Shown: positions 53,201 to 57,265 of the stretch, in pieces
Position numbering within the stretch: the first letter of the stretch is position 1
How the letters are laid out: every line of letters starts with the position of its first letter
NCBI GenBank assembly: GCA_020086605.1
Contig: JACBWW010000004.1
Location: 41,370,535 to 41,434,534 of the forward strand
Direction: 5' to 3'
Length of the DNA stretch: 64,000 nucleotides
Source: Lanius collurio
Taxonomy: Eukaryota; Chordata; Aves; Passeriformes; Laniidae
Notes under the pieces: model-generated
Databases searched by the model: none
What the model saw: the letters and a program-made list of their open reading frames with translations, nothing else
Told to the model about the DNA's origin: nothing
Position numbers and translations under genes: made by a program

Positions 53201-55767
53201 AAACGTAAGCAATGCTGTGTTTATGCATTCTGCCGAAAGAGCACTCTATTCAATTTCTAACTATATTTGAGTGGATGGAAGGATGCTTCACTCGCCCTGT
53301 TTTCACATAGTCTATTAAGGAAAACCCTGTGTTTCACTATTTATTCAAAAGAAAAATGCTGGGTTTTTTTTCCTTATACTGAATACCACAAATCAAACCA
53401 GCAATGCTCAGGCCCCTGCATTATCTTCCAATGGCACTTTACAGCTGAATTCAAAGAATAATCTGACAACTCCATATAAATGACACAGTACCCACCCCAT
53501 CATATACTGTAGATTCTCAGTAATCAGCTATCAAGGACTTTCAAACTGGTTTAGCATTCCTTTAGTTCTGAACTAGAGAACTGAAATATATTTTCTCTCC
53601 TCCTCTCTTTTTATGAAGCTAAAAACTGCAAGCCTTACAGCAACAAAACTGTGATCCACTATGCTGACTGTGAGTCTTCTGAACCTGTTGAGCTGACGTA
53701 CTGTGAAGGAACTTGTCCTGGCTCCTCAATGTAAGTTCTAAAAATTAATTTAACATCTCTGTGGTCTGTCAAGTTAATTTATCACCCAAGGCTACTGAGG
53801 GAGCTGGAGAAAGTGCTCACCAAGCCACTTTCTTCAGTCATTTGTCAGCAGTCTGGTTAACCATGGAGGTCCACAAATGAGATGAGATGCCTACCTCATT
53901 GAAAGAAAGGCTGGAGAGAGGATCCAGAGAACTACAAGCCTGTCAGCCTGCCTAGGTGCCAGGGAAGGAGACAGAGCAGATTAACCTTGAGTGTGATCAC
54001 AGAGTCCATACAGGATAAACAGGGGATCAGGCCCAGCCAGCATGGGTTTGGGAAAGGCAGCTGCTGCTTGACCAACCTGATCTCCTGTGAGAGGGTGACT
54101 TGGAGGATGAGGTAAAAGCTGTGGAATTTGTCTACCCGGACTTTTGTAAAGCCTTGGACAGCATTTCCGACAGCATTTCCTACAGCATTCTGCTGGACAA
54201 GCTGGGAGCTCATAGCCTGGACAGCTGATCTGTCTAAAAAACTGGCTGGATGGCCAAGCCCAGAGAGCAGTGTTGAGTGATATTACCTCCAGCTGGGGAC
54301 CAGTCACCAGGAGTGTTCCCTGGGGCTCAGTGTTCCAGCCATTCCTGTTTATCAATGATCTGGACAAGGGGATCAAGTGCTCCTTCAGTGAATTTGCAAA
54401 TAACACCAAGATGGGTGTTAGTGTTGATCTGCTGGAGGGCAGGAAGGCTCTGAAGAGGGATCTGGACAGGTTTGATTGCTGGGCCAAGGCCAATTGTATG
54501 AGGCTCAATAAGGCCAAATGCTGGGCCCTTTGGTCACAACAACCCCAGACAGTGCTACAGGTTGGGGCAGAGGGACTGGGAAAGTGCCCAGCACAAAATT
54601 ACCTAGGGCTGCTGGTGACAGCAGCTGAACATGAGCCAGCAGTGCCCAGCTGGCCAAGAAGACCAGGAATATCCTGGCCTGTATCAGCAATTTTGTGGCC
54701 AGCAGGACCAGGACAATGACCTGTATGTGGCCCTGGCGAGGCCACACCTTGAGTTTTGTGTTTAGTTCTGAGCCTCTCACTGAAAGAAAGACACTGAGGT
54801 GCCAGAGCATGGCTGGAGAAGGGCAACAGAGCTGGGGAAGGGCCTGGAGCACAAGTCTTGAAGAGTAGATGAAGGAGTGGGAGGCGTTTAACATGGAGAA
54901 AAGGAGGCTCAGGGGAGACGTTCACACTCTCTACAGCTGCCTCAAAGGAGGATGTAGTGAAGTGGGGGTTGATCTCCCAGGTAATAAGTCAAAGGATGAG
55001 AGAAAATGTCTTCAAGTTGCACCAGGAGGAGTTTAGACTGGATGTTAGGAAATATTTCTGCAGTGGAATGGTTGTCAAGCACTGGAACAGGTTGCCTAAG
55101 GGAAGCAATTGAGTCACCATAGCTGCAAGTATTTGAAAGATATGCAGGGGTGGCACTTAGAGAGATGGTTTAGTGGGGGACTTGGCAGTGCTGGGTTAAT
55201 GCTTAGATCGATGATCTGAAAGGTGTGTTCTAACCTACGTGATTCTGTGATCACAGAATAGCAATGAAGTTAATGTGTTTATATGATTGCACTGAATTGA
55301 ATCAGATTCAATGGAAACAAGAAAAGTTTCACTGTTGAAGACAGAGGTAACGAAAATCACATTCATAACTATGTGTGAGAGGGAGGAAAAGAGAATGTAA
55401 AAAAAAAAAGAAAAAAAACCAACCCCAAACACTTGCAAAACAAAAATCACTGAGAGGGTTCTCCAAGTTTTTACTGAGATGCATTTTTTTCCCGGTGGAA
55501 CACAGGTACTCTCTTGAAGCAAACCAGATGGAACATAAGTGCGGTTGCTGCCAGGAACTCAGCACCCAAACAAGAGAGGTGACCCTGACTTGCCGAAATG
55601 GAACCAGCATAAATTATAACTATCTCTACGTGGAAAACTGCCACTGTGTGAACGCTTGCCCTTCACAAACCTCTGCAGCAAGTGACTCCCAAATCCAACA
55701 GTCTGTAAAATATGGCTCCCAATTGCAACAGGCTGTATCAATTGGTTCCCAATGGCAACTCAGCTGA
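20200..55767 (+). CDS. MUC5B: Gel-forming secreted mucin, MUC5B-like, lacking D4 (whole gene, 41 coding exons)
   Basis: This gene encodes a secreted, O-glycosylated mucin of 2482 residues that should form disulfide-linked polymers. The 41 exons listed below join with matching phases and sum to 7449 bases including the stop. Approximate domains: signal peptide 1-25; D1 68-414 (VWD, C8, TIL); D2 414-781; D' 799-883; D3 883-1245; CysD1 1336-1434; PTS 1435-1676; CysD2 1677-1778; PTS 1779-2065; post-PTS Cys segment 2070-2155; VWC modules 2156-2359; cystine knot 2360-2460; Gln/Ser tail to 2482. CGLCG motifs occur in D1, D2 and D3. It is called MUC5B from its position tail-to-tail with TOLLIP and from MUC5B-like blocks in D1-D3, CysD1 and the CFC segment. 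The D4 assembly is missing, and the last VWC/CK part looks closer to MUC5AC. Introns not listed separately show no feature beyond AT-rich sequence. Alternatives are a bird-specific MUC5AC/MUC5B paralogue or a hybrid. Confidence 0.8.
20273..23744 (+). other. Mucin intron 1 (3.5 kb), no feature seen
   Basis: The longest intron of the gene. AT-rich; short chance frames only. No recognisable CR1 or LTR. As a long first intron it may hold regulatory sequence, but none can be identified by eye. Confidence 0.6.
23745..23807 (+). CDS. MUC5B: Mucin exon 2: N-terminal linker
   Basis: Acceptor TTTTTTTCACAG; 63 bases, phase 1 to 1; donor GTACAT. It encodes a short polar Gly/Ser/Gln-containing segment ([15 protein letters not shown]) before D1. 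Small and without a domain, but in phase on both sides. Confidence 0.75.
24702..24767 (+). CDS. MUC5B: Mucin exon 3: N-terminal linker
   Basis: Acceptor TTTTTTTCTAG; 66 bases, phase 1 to 1; donor GTAAGT. It encodes a short Pro/Leu-containing linker ending just before the conserved PAHNGRVC start of D1. Confidence 0.75.
25156..25417 (+). CDS. MUC5B: Mucin exon 4: VWD1, first part
   Basis: Acceptor AATTCACAG, donor GTAAGT, phase 1 to 2. It opens with [20 protein letters not shown] and continues to CNYVFASHC, the start of the first von Willebrand D domain of MUC5AC/MUC5B mucins. An antisense 100-codon frame over this exon is a shadow. Confidence 0.95.
25825..25939 (+). CDS. MUC5B: Mucin exon 5: VWD1, middle
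   Basis: Acceptor TTTTTCACAG, donor GTAAGA, phase 2 to 0. It encodes LPYSQSG and [10 protein letters not shown], typical beta-strands of VWD1. Confidence 0.93.
26535..26625 (+). CDS. MUC5B: Mucin exon 6: VWD1, CGLCG motif
   Basis: Acceptor ATTATTTTAG, donor GTAAGT, phase 0 to 1. It carries [14 protein letters not shown], the CxxC motif found in the D domains of polymerising mucins. Confidence 0.95.
27507..27616 (+). CDS. MUC5B: Mucin exon 7: VWD1 to C8 linker
   Basis: Acceptor TTTTCTACAG, donor GTAAGG, phase 1 to 0. It encodes [16 protein letters not shown], matching the conserved QFGN-QK-D-PTE-C linker after VWD1. Confidence 0.93.
27840..28056 (+). CDS. MUC5B: Mucin exon 8: C8 domain of D1
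   Basis: A long T-rich tract ends in an unusual GAAG acceptor (CTCCGAAG|GAC); donor GTGAGT, phase 0 to 1. The cysteine pattern and [17 protein letters not shown] are typical of the first C8 domain. Confidence 0.93.
28991..29116 (+). CDS. MUC5B: Mucin exon 9: TIL domain of D1, GC donor
   Basis: Acceptor AAATTTCAG, phase 1 to 1. It encodes [18 protein letters not shown] and GCFCPP. The donor is GCAAGT rather than GT; it is the only site that joins in phase to exon 10 and rebuilds the conserved GCFCPPGTV-DD junction. Confidence 0.92.
29606..29723 (+). CDS. MUC5B: Mucin exon 10: TIL/E part of D1
   Basis: Acceptor AAATCTAG, donor GTAACC, phase 1 to 2. It encodes [14 protein letters not shown] and then [13 protein letters not shown], the standard end of the TIL domain and start of the E module. 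Confidence 0.93.
30550..30688 (+). CDS. MUC5B: Mucin exon 11: start of VWD2
   Basis: Acceptor CCTTACAG, donor GTGGGA, phase 2 to 0. It encodes [20 protein letters not shown] then GDCTYVLSK. The HISTYD block resembles MUC5B more than MUC5AC (HFSTFD), from memory. Confidence 0.95.
30689..31721 (+). other. Mucin intron 11, no feature seen
   Basis: About 1 kb of AT-rich sequence with A/T homopolymer patches near 31083-31260. No repeat family recognised. Confidence 0.55.
31722..31832 (+). CDS. MUC5B: Mucin exon 12: VWD2
   Basis: Acceptor TTTTTTTCAG, donor GTAAGG, phase 0 to 0. It encodes [18 protein letters not shown], almost invariant among MUC5AC/MUC5B D2 domains. Confidence 0.95.
32385..32990 (+). 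mobile_element. CR1 LINE 3' end in mucin intron 12
   Basis: CR1 tail in the gene's orientation: GTGTGGCCAGCAAGGTGAGG, CTGCATCCAGCTCTGGGA, AGAACCTCTCCTATCAGGAA, GTTCAGCCTGGAGAAAGGAA, GCACTGGAACAGGTTGCTGA, CAGGGGGGTTGGAACTTGAT and a terminal CATTCTGTGATTC. It is 5'-truncated. Its end lies about 30 bases before the exon 13 acceptor. Confidence 0.92.
33020..33089 (+). CDS. MUC5B: Mucin exon 13: VWD2
   Basis: Acceptor TTCCTTATCAG, donor GTAATT, phase 0 to 1. It encodes [20 protein letters not shown], a conserved D2 segment. The polypyrimidine tract lies in the 30 bases left between a CR1 insertion and the exon. Confidence 0.93.
33524..33661 (+). CDS. MUC5B: Mucin exon 14: VWD2
   Basis: Acceptor CATGTGCAG, donor GTAAGT, phase 1 to 1. 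It encodes [14 protein letters not shown] and MQVFVRLD; the latter block is MUC5B-like. Confidence 0.95.
33747..33911 (+). CDS. MUC5B: Mucin exon 15: end of VWD2, CGLCG motif
   Basis: Acceptor TTCAACAG, donor GTGAGT, phase 1 to 1. The CGLCGNFN motif spans the exon 14/15 junction. It ends with [18 protein letters not shown]. The preceding intron is only 85 bases. Confidence 0.95.
34410..34504 (+). CDS. MUC5B: Mucin exon 16: C8 domain of D2, first part
   Basis: Acceptor TTTTCACAG, donor GTACTT, phase 1 to 0. It encodes [18 protein letters not shown], a conserved C8 start. Confidence 0.93.
35251..35377 (+). CDS. MUC5B: Mucin exon 17: C8 domain of D2, second part
   Basis: Acceptor CATTCTTAG, donor GTAAGT, phase 0 to 1. 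It encodes [20 protein letters not shown] and [11 protein letters not shown], nearly identical to the mammalian MUC5AC/MUC5B C8 domains. Confidence 0.96.
36133..36388 (+). CDS. MUC5B: Mucin exon 18: TIL domain of D2
   Basis: Acceptor TTCTCTCAAG, donor GTATGC, phase 1 to 2. It encodes [24 protein letters not shown] and [10 protein letters not shown], the second TIL module and start of the following E-type strand. Confidence 0.94.
36537..37570 (+). mobile_element. CR1 LINE fragment with internal deletion, mucin intron 18
   Basis: Reverse-transcriptase-region CR1 sequence: a frame at 36578-36877 carries [13 protein letters not shown] and VVSYRPVSL, typical of CR1 RT. It then jumps from the YLDFCKAFD block (37012-37038) almost directly to the 3' end (GTGAGGCCACGTCTTGAATC at 37077). 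Compared with the copy in intron 40, about 0.6 kb is missing. The tail continues to about 37570. Inactive; no intact ORF. Confidence 0.9.
37921..37973 (+). CDS. MUC5B: Mucin exon 19: D2/D' linker
   Basis: Acceptor TCTCTCACAG, donor GTAAAA, phase 2 to 1. It encodes [12 protein letters not shown] and a Pro/Ala linker, matching the short conserved exon before D'. Confidence 0.9.
38345..38445 (+). CDS. MUC5B: Mucin exon 20: D' domain, first part
   Basis: Acceptor TTTCCTCTAG, donor GTAAGT, phase 1 to 0. It encodes [12 protein letters not shown] and [15 protein letters not shown], the TIL' part of D'. Confidence 0.93.
39251..39402 (+). CDS. MUC5B: Mucin exon 21: D' domain, second part
   Basis: Acceptor TCTTTTCCAG, donor GTAAAT, phase 0 to 2. 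It encodes [19 protein letters not shown] and [14 protein letters not shown], typical of D'. Confidence 0.94.
39833..39971 (+). CDS. MUC5B: Mucin exon 22: start of VWD3
   Basis: Acceptor TTTTTTTCTAG, donor GTACTG, phase 2 to 0. It encodes [20 protein letters not shown] then NCEYTLVQ, the start of the D3 VWD domain. Confidence 0.95.
40059..40172 (+). CDS. MUC5B: Mucin exon 23: VWD3
   Basis: Acceptor TCTACCCAG, donor GTAAGA, phase 0 to 0. It encodes [13 protein letters not shown] and [12 protein letters not shown]. The preceding intron is only 87 bases. Confidence 0.95.
40702..40881 (+). CDS. MUC5B: Mucin exon 24: VWD3
   Basis: Acceptor CCTGTTTCAG, donor GTGCGG, phase 0 to 0. It encodes [19 protein letters not shown] and [13 protein letters not shown]. 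The SYE and RYMG blocks favour MUC5B over MUC5AC. Confidence 0.95.
40882..42128 (+). other. Mucin intron 24 (1.25 kb), no feature seen
   Basis: AT-rich intron. Short frames at 41532-41738 and on the minus strand at 41964-42197 have no domain signal. No repeat recognised. Confidence 0.55.
42129..42368 (+). CDS. MUC5B: Mucin exon 25: end of VWD3, start of C8-3
   Basis: Acceptor TTTTGCAG, donor GTATTA, phase 0 to 0. It encodes [25 protein letters not shown] and FRKSW-like [12 protein letters not shown], all highly conserved in D3. Confidence 0.96.
42988..43144 (+). CDS. MUC5B: Mucin exon 26: C8 domain of D3
   Basis: Acceptor ATAACAG, donor GTAAGT, phase 0 to 1. It encodes [20 protein letters not shown] and [12 protein letters not shown], nearly invariant among MUC5-type mucins. 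Confidence 0.96.
43300..43428 (+). CDS. MUC5B: Mucin exon 27: TIL domain of D3
   Basis: Acceptor CTCCTTAG, donor GTAAAA, phase 1 to 1. It encodes [18 protein letters not shown] and [12 protein letters not shown], the third TIL module. Confidence 0.95.
43755..43881 (+). CDS. MUC5B: Mucin exon 28: TIL/E module after D3
   Basis: Acceptor CACCTTCAG, donor GTAAGA, phase 1 to 2. It encodes [20 protein letters not shown] and [10 protein letters not shown]. The CYD-DG block is as in MUC5B rather than MUC5AC. Confidence 0.94.
44577..44620 (+). CDS. MUC5B: Mucin exon 29: short E-module exon
   Basis: Acceptor CTGTTTCAG, donor GTAAGA, 44 bases, phase 2 to 1. It encodes [15 protein letters not shown]. 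Confidence 0.88.
44717..44911 (+). CDS. MUC5B: Mucin exon 30: end of D3 assembly, start of Thr/Ser-rich linker
   Basis: Acceptor AATTACAG, donor GTATGC, phase 1 to 1. It encodes [20 protein letters not shown] then a Thr-rich end [17 protein letters not shown] leading into the first CysD. Confidence 0.94.
44912..46181 (+). other. Mucin intron 30 with an AT simple-repeat patch
   Basis: AT-rich 1.27-kb intron. A TA-rich simple tract lies at about 45650-45745. No other repeat or exon seen. Confidence 0.6.
46182..48317 (+). CDS. MUC5B: Mucin exon 31: central exon with two CysD domains and two PTS regions
   Basis: Acceptor AAATTACAG, donor GTATGT, phase 1 to 1, 2136 bases. Order: CysD1 (46214-46510; WSEW motif), a Thr/Pro/Ser-rich region, CysD2 (47237-47542; WTQW motif, [14 protein letters not shown]), then a second Thr/Ser/Pro-rich region. 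The WxxW motifs are the known C-mannosylation signals of CysD. The PTS regions would be densely O-glycosylated in the Golgi. A 93-bp segment (47096-47188) recurs at 47921-48010, and a roughly 267-bp unit repeats in the second PTS region. At about 240 and 290 residues the PTS regions are very short for a MUC5B. Long antisense frames over this exon (minus 47012-47626 and 47503-48204) arise because ACN/CCN codons never make stops on the other strand. Confidence 0.96.
47096..47188 (+). repeat. PTS repeat, copy before CysD2
   Basis: ACAGAAGG through CAACAGTG, encoding [20 protein letters not shown] and then [11 protein letters not shown]. It is nearly identical to 47921-48010 apart from one extra ACC-type codon and a few substitutions. 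Confidence 0.9.
47741..48007 (+). repeat. PTS tandem unit 1 (about 267 bp, 89 codons)
   Basis: Begins GTGCCCACCCCAGCCACAAG. A second copy starts at 48008 with the same 20 bases. The first roughly 130 bases of each unit align well, including a shared CCAGGAGAAAC block. The unit contains the second copy of the 93-bp element (47921-48010). Confidence 0.85.
48008..48180 (+). repeat. PTS tandem unit 2 (partial)
   Basis: Second copy of the 267-bp unit, running to about the AGAACTACTACTGG block near 48180, where it diverges. The in-frame period of 89 codons keeps the Thr-rich frame open. Confidence 0.8.
48789..48923 (+). CDS. MUC5B: Mucin exon 32: Thr/Ser stretch and CFC motif
   Basis: Acceptor CAACTGTAG, donor GTAAGT, phase 1 to 1. 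Thr/Ser-rich codons lead to [16 protein letters not shown], closely resembling the CFC-containing segment that follows the PTS region in MUC5B. Confidence 0.9.
49128..49348 (+). CDS. MUC5B: Mucin exon 33: post-PTS Cys segment, last exon before the missing D4
   Basis: Acceptor TCATCTACAG, donor GTGGTT (moderate), phase 1 to 0. It encodes [19 protein letters not shown] and FQGPCP, the MUC5B segment that normally precedes D4, then a Pro/Thr spacer and [10 protein letters not shown]. In MUC5AC and MUC5B the D4 assembly starts right after this point. Here the next exon, 450 bases on, is already VWC. The frame stays open to 49522, so a different donor is possible. Confidence 0.88.
49799..49973 (+). 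CDS. MUC5B: Mucin exon 34: first VWC-type module
   Basis: Acceptor CATATTTTCAG, donor GTGAGT, phase 0 to 1. It encodes [25 protein letters not shown] and DPCCPEFEC, matching the module that in MUC5B follows D4. It joins exon 33 in frame. Confidence 0.93.
49974..51124 (+). other. Mucin intron 34 (1.15 kb), no further VWC exon found
   Basis: Searched because MUC5AC and MUC5B encode an extra Cys-rich module at this point. The intron is AT-rich and I see no splice-framed Cys-rich exon. A weak acceptor-like CTTTTTCCACAG at about 50738-50749 is followed by a non-matching frame. Confidence 0.6.
51125..51168 (+). CDS. MUC5B: Mucin exon 35: start of next VWC module
   Basis: Acceptor TTTGTTTTTCAG, donor GTGAGA, 44 bases, phase 1 to 0. 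It encodes [14 protein letters not shown], the VC-x-NGT- start of the VWC module; the INGTL form is as in MUC5AC. Confidence 0.85.
52047..52169 (+). CDS. MUC5B: Mucin exon 36: VWC module, middle
   Basis: Acceptor TCTTTGCAG, donor GTGAGT, phase 0 to 0. It encodes [17 protein letters not shown] and [13 protein letters not shown]. The CET..C.T.CP pattern resembles MUC5AC. Confidence 0.92.
52269..52367 (+). CDS. MUC5B: Mucin exon 37: VWC module, end
   Basis: Acceptor GCGAGTAG, donor GTAAGT, phase 0 to 0. It encodes [20 protein letters not shown], the GF-Y----GQCCG-C signature that closes this module. Confidence 0.93.
52736..52858 (+). CDS. MUC5B: Mucin exon 38: Cys-rich module before the cystine knot
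   Basis: Acceptor AAATCTTAG, donor GTAAGT, phase 0 to 0. It encodes [20 protein letters not shown] then [10 protein letters not shown]. The TKK-CP wording follows MUC5AC rather than human MUC5B. Confidence 0.92.
53159..53204 (+). CDS. MUC5B: Mucin exon 39: short GCC module
   Basis: AAG acceptor (TTTTACAAAG|GAT), donor GTAAGC, 46 bases, phase 0 to 1. It encodes [15 protein letters not shown], equivalent to the DEA---DGCC-FC segment of MUC5AC. Confidence 0.88.
53619..53730 (+). CDS. MUC5B: Mucin exon 40: cystine knot, first part
   Basis: AAG acceptor (TTTTATGAAG|CTA), donor GTAAGT, phase 1 to 2. It encodes [15 protein letters not shown] and [14 protein letters not shown], the first strands of the C-terminal cystine knot that dimerises gel-forming mucins in the ER. 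Confidence 0.94.
53780..55255 (+). mobile_element. CR1 LINE fragment with RT relic, mucin intron 40
   Basis: About 1.48 kb of 5'-truncated CR1 in the gene's orientation. The decayed reverse transcriptase includes a frame at 54270-54719 with [19 protein letters not shown] and a catalytic-box remnant where an ADD-like motif has become ANN. The 3' end runs GGCAGTGCTGGGTTAATG to GATTCTGTGATCACAGAA. It fills most of the intron and cannot be mobile. Confidence 0.93.
55506..55767 (+). CDS. MUC5B: Mucin exon 41: end of cystine knot and Gln/Ser tail
   Basis: Acceptor TGGAACACAG, phase 2, stop TGA at 55765-55767. It encodes [28 protein letters not shown] and ENCHCVNAC, completing the cystine knot with wording nearest MUC5AC. 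About 30 further residues follow, built from repeats of GSQ-QQ-V; such a tail is not part of the cystine knot. Confidence 0.94.
55682..55767 (+). repeat. 30-bp tandem repeat in the C-terminal tail
   Basis: Three imperfect in-frame units starting GACTCCCAA, GGCTCCCAA and GGTTCCCAA, each 30 bases, the last cut by the stop codon. They encode [20 protein letters not shown] and GSQWQLS. Confidence 0.9.
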
Positions 55768-56085
55768 AGATATGATCATTGGAAAAAGCAAGCAGAGACC
55801 CTAGGGAAGCTGGAATGATATCTTCCCCAGAGTAACTTGTGCTCCTTCTTCAACATTCTTTTTTAATTTCTTACTTGTAAAATAATTAAAAAAAGTCAAT
55901 TAAATTGTAGTGTTTGGTCTTTTTTTTTTAAGTTTTACCATCTTGAAGAGTAAAAATAGATGACTGTGCAAAATACCTTGGGTAACTTACAGAAATATGC
56001 AAAGACATACTTGATCACAAATCCTATATTTGGGGTAATAAAGAATTAAGGGGTCTAAAAAATAAAGCAAGAAGCCATTGCTACC
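55768..56085 (+). other. Mucin 3' UTR (inferred)
   Basis: AT-rich sequence from the stop codon to the poly(A) signals at 56037 and 56061. The exact cleavage site is inferred. A T-run lies at 55919-55930. Confidence 0.6.
56037..56066 (+). terminator. Poly(A) signals of the mucin gene
   Basis: Two AATAAA hexamers, at 56037-56042 and 56061-56066, about 270-300 bases after the stop codon. They are the first canonical plus-strand signals after the last exon. Confidence 0.6.
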
Positions 56086-56559
56086 ACATTGCCCTTCTTG
56101 ATCCTAGGGAAAGCTTTATTGCATATCCTTTTTATAGACATAATGGTCCTAACACATCTCAGTGACAGGGACAAAGCTGTTTTACTTAATCAATAAAACT
56201 TTCAGTACTTTTTAATTACGGTCACTGTCCAATACCCATCTTGATTATCTAAATGACAGAGAATCCAATGAATGGCATCAGATTGACTCAGAAGGGTATA
56301 TTCTCTAGCAGTATTTGGGAATACAGCCCTCTTCCTGGACTAGGTAAAATTCCCTCACCCATGTTCAAATAGCTCTTTTCACTATCATAAAAGGTGCAAA
56401 GATGAAAAAACCCTCTTACTTGCTCACTTCCAATTCCTTTAGTTTGTTCCTCATACTGTGTGCATTGTACGTATTTCAAATGTGCTCTGAATATTCACAC
56501 ATCATGGAGCAGTGTGAAGGATCTTGCTGCCACTCCATCCCTCAAACACTGCTGTGTGG

Positions 56560-57265
56560 CCACCAGGCTTATGACCAGCAAGCCTGGGTTTAGCCCTTTT
56601 CCCCTTCAATCCAGTTTAAAGCTCTTTCAATGAGCACTGCACACCTGTACAAAAATCCTTTTCTCCATTTAAGACAGGTGTACCCCAGCTGTTGCCACCA
56701 AGGATTGATCTGATGGTTCTTCTTGTTTCTTCCATCGCCATTCCCTGCAGCTGGAAGGATAAAGGACAACTCATGCTCCTGATCCCATAGTAACCAGGTG
56801 TCCCAAGGCCCTGAAATCCCTTCTGATTGTCCTTGGCCCTTCTATTTCAAACTTCATCATCGCCTACATGAGAAAGCAATGATGGGTAATAATCCAAGGG
56901 CTGTACCAGAGCTGAAAGTTTTCTCATCACATCTCTAACCCAGGCCTCAGGGAAGCAGAAAACTTCCCTAAGAAGTGGGCTTTGCCAAGAAATTGGACTT
57001 TCTGTTCCCCTCACTGGAGGGTCTCCTATGCCAATACCTCATCTTGCTTTCTTCCTTTCTTTCTGGAAGCAGCTCTGACAGAAAGGATAAGGGAACTTAA
57101 CCTTGGTGAGTCTTCCAACACAGATGAACCATTGTCCTCACGGTTTGGTTTTCCCTCACAGAGCTTTGTACCTGTTACACAAGGGTACCTGGGAATGTGA
57201 GGTAGTCACAGAGCAGTGTCCCAGCTGTACCAGGCAAGAATTTGGCACCATTCCCTCCATTATGT
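56560..57265. repeat. Probable decayed interspersed repeat
   Basis: GC-richer than its flanks. Blocks such as CCCTGAAATCCCTTCTGATTG and TGATGGGTAATAATCC feel familiar from avian interspersed repeats, but I cannot assign a family or exact ends by eye. It contains no intact ORF. Confidence 0.35.

Noticed and set aside
54270..54719. 149-codon frame with reverse transcriptase likeness
   Set aside because: A decayed CR1 RT relic, annotated as a mobile element, not a gene.
56504..56593. Short frame with a CEGSC motif like the mucin cystine knot
   Set aside because: Only five residues match, the cysteine spacing after it is wrong, and there is no acceptor in phase. Chance is more likely than a second knot exon.
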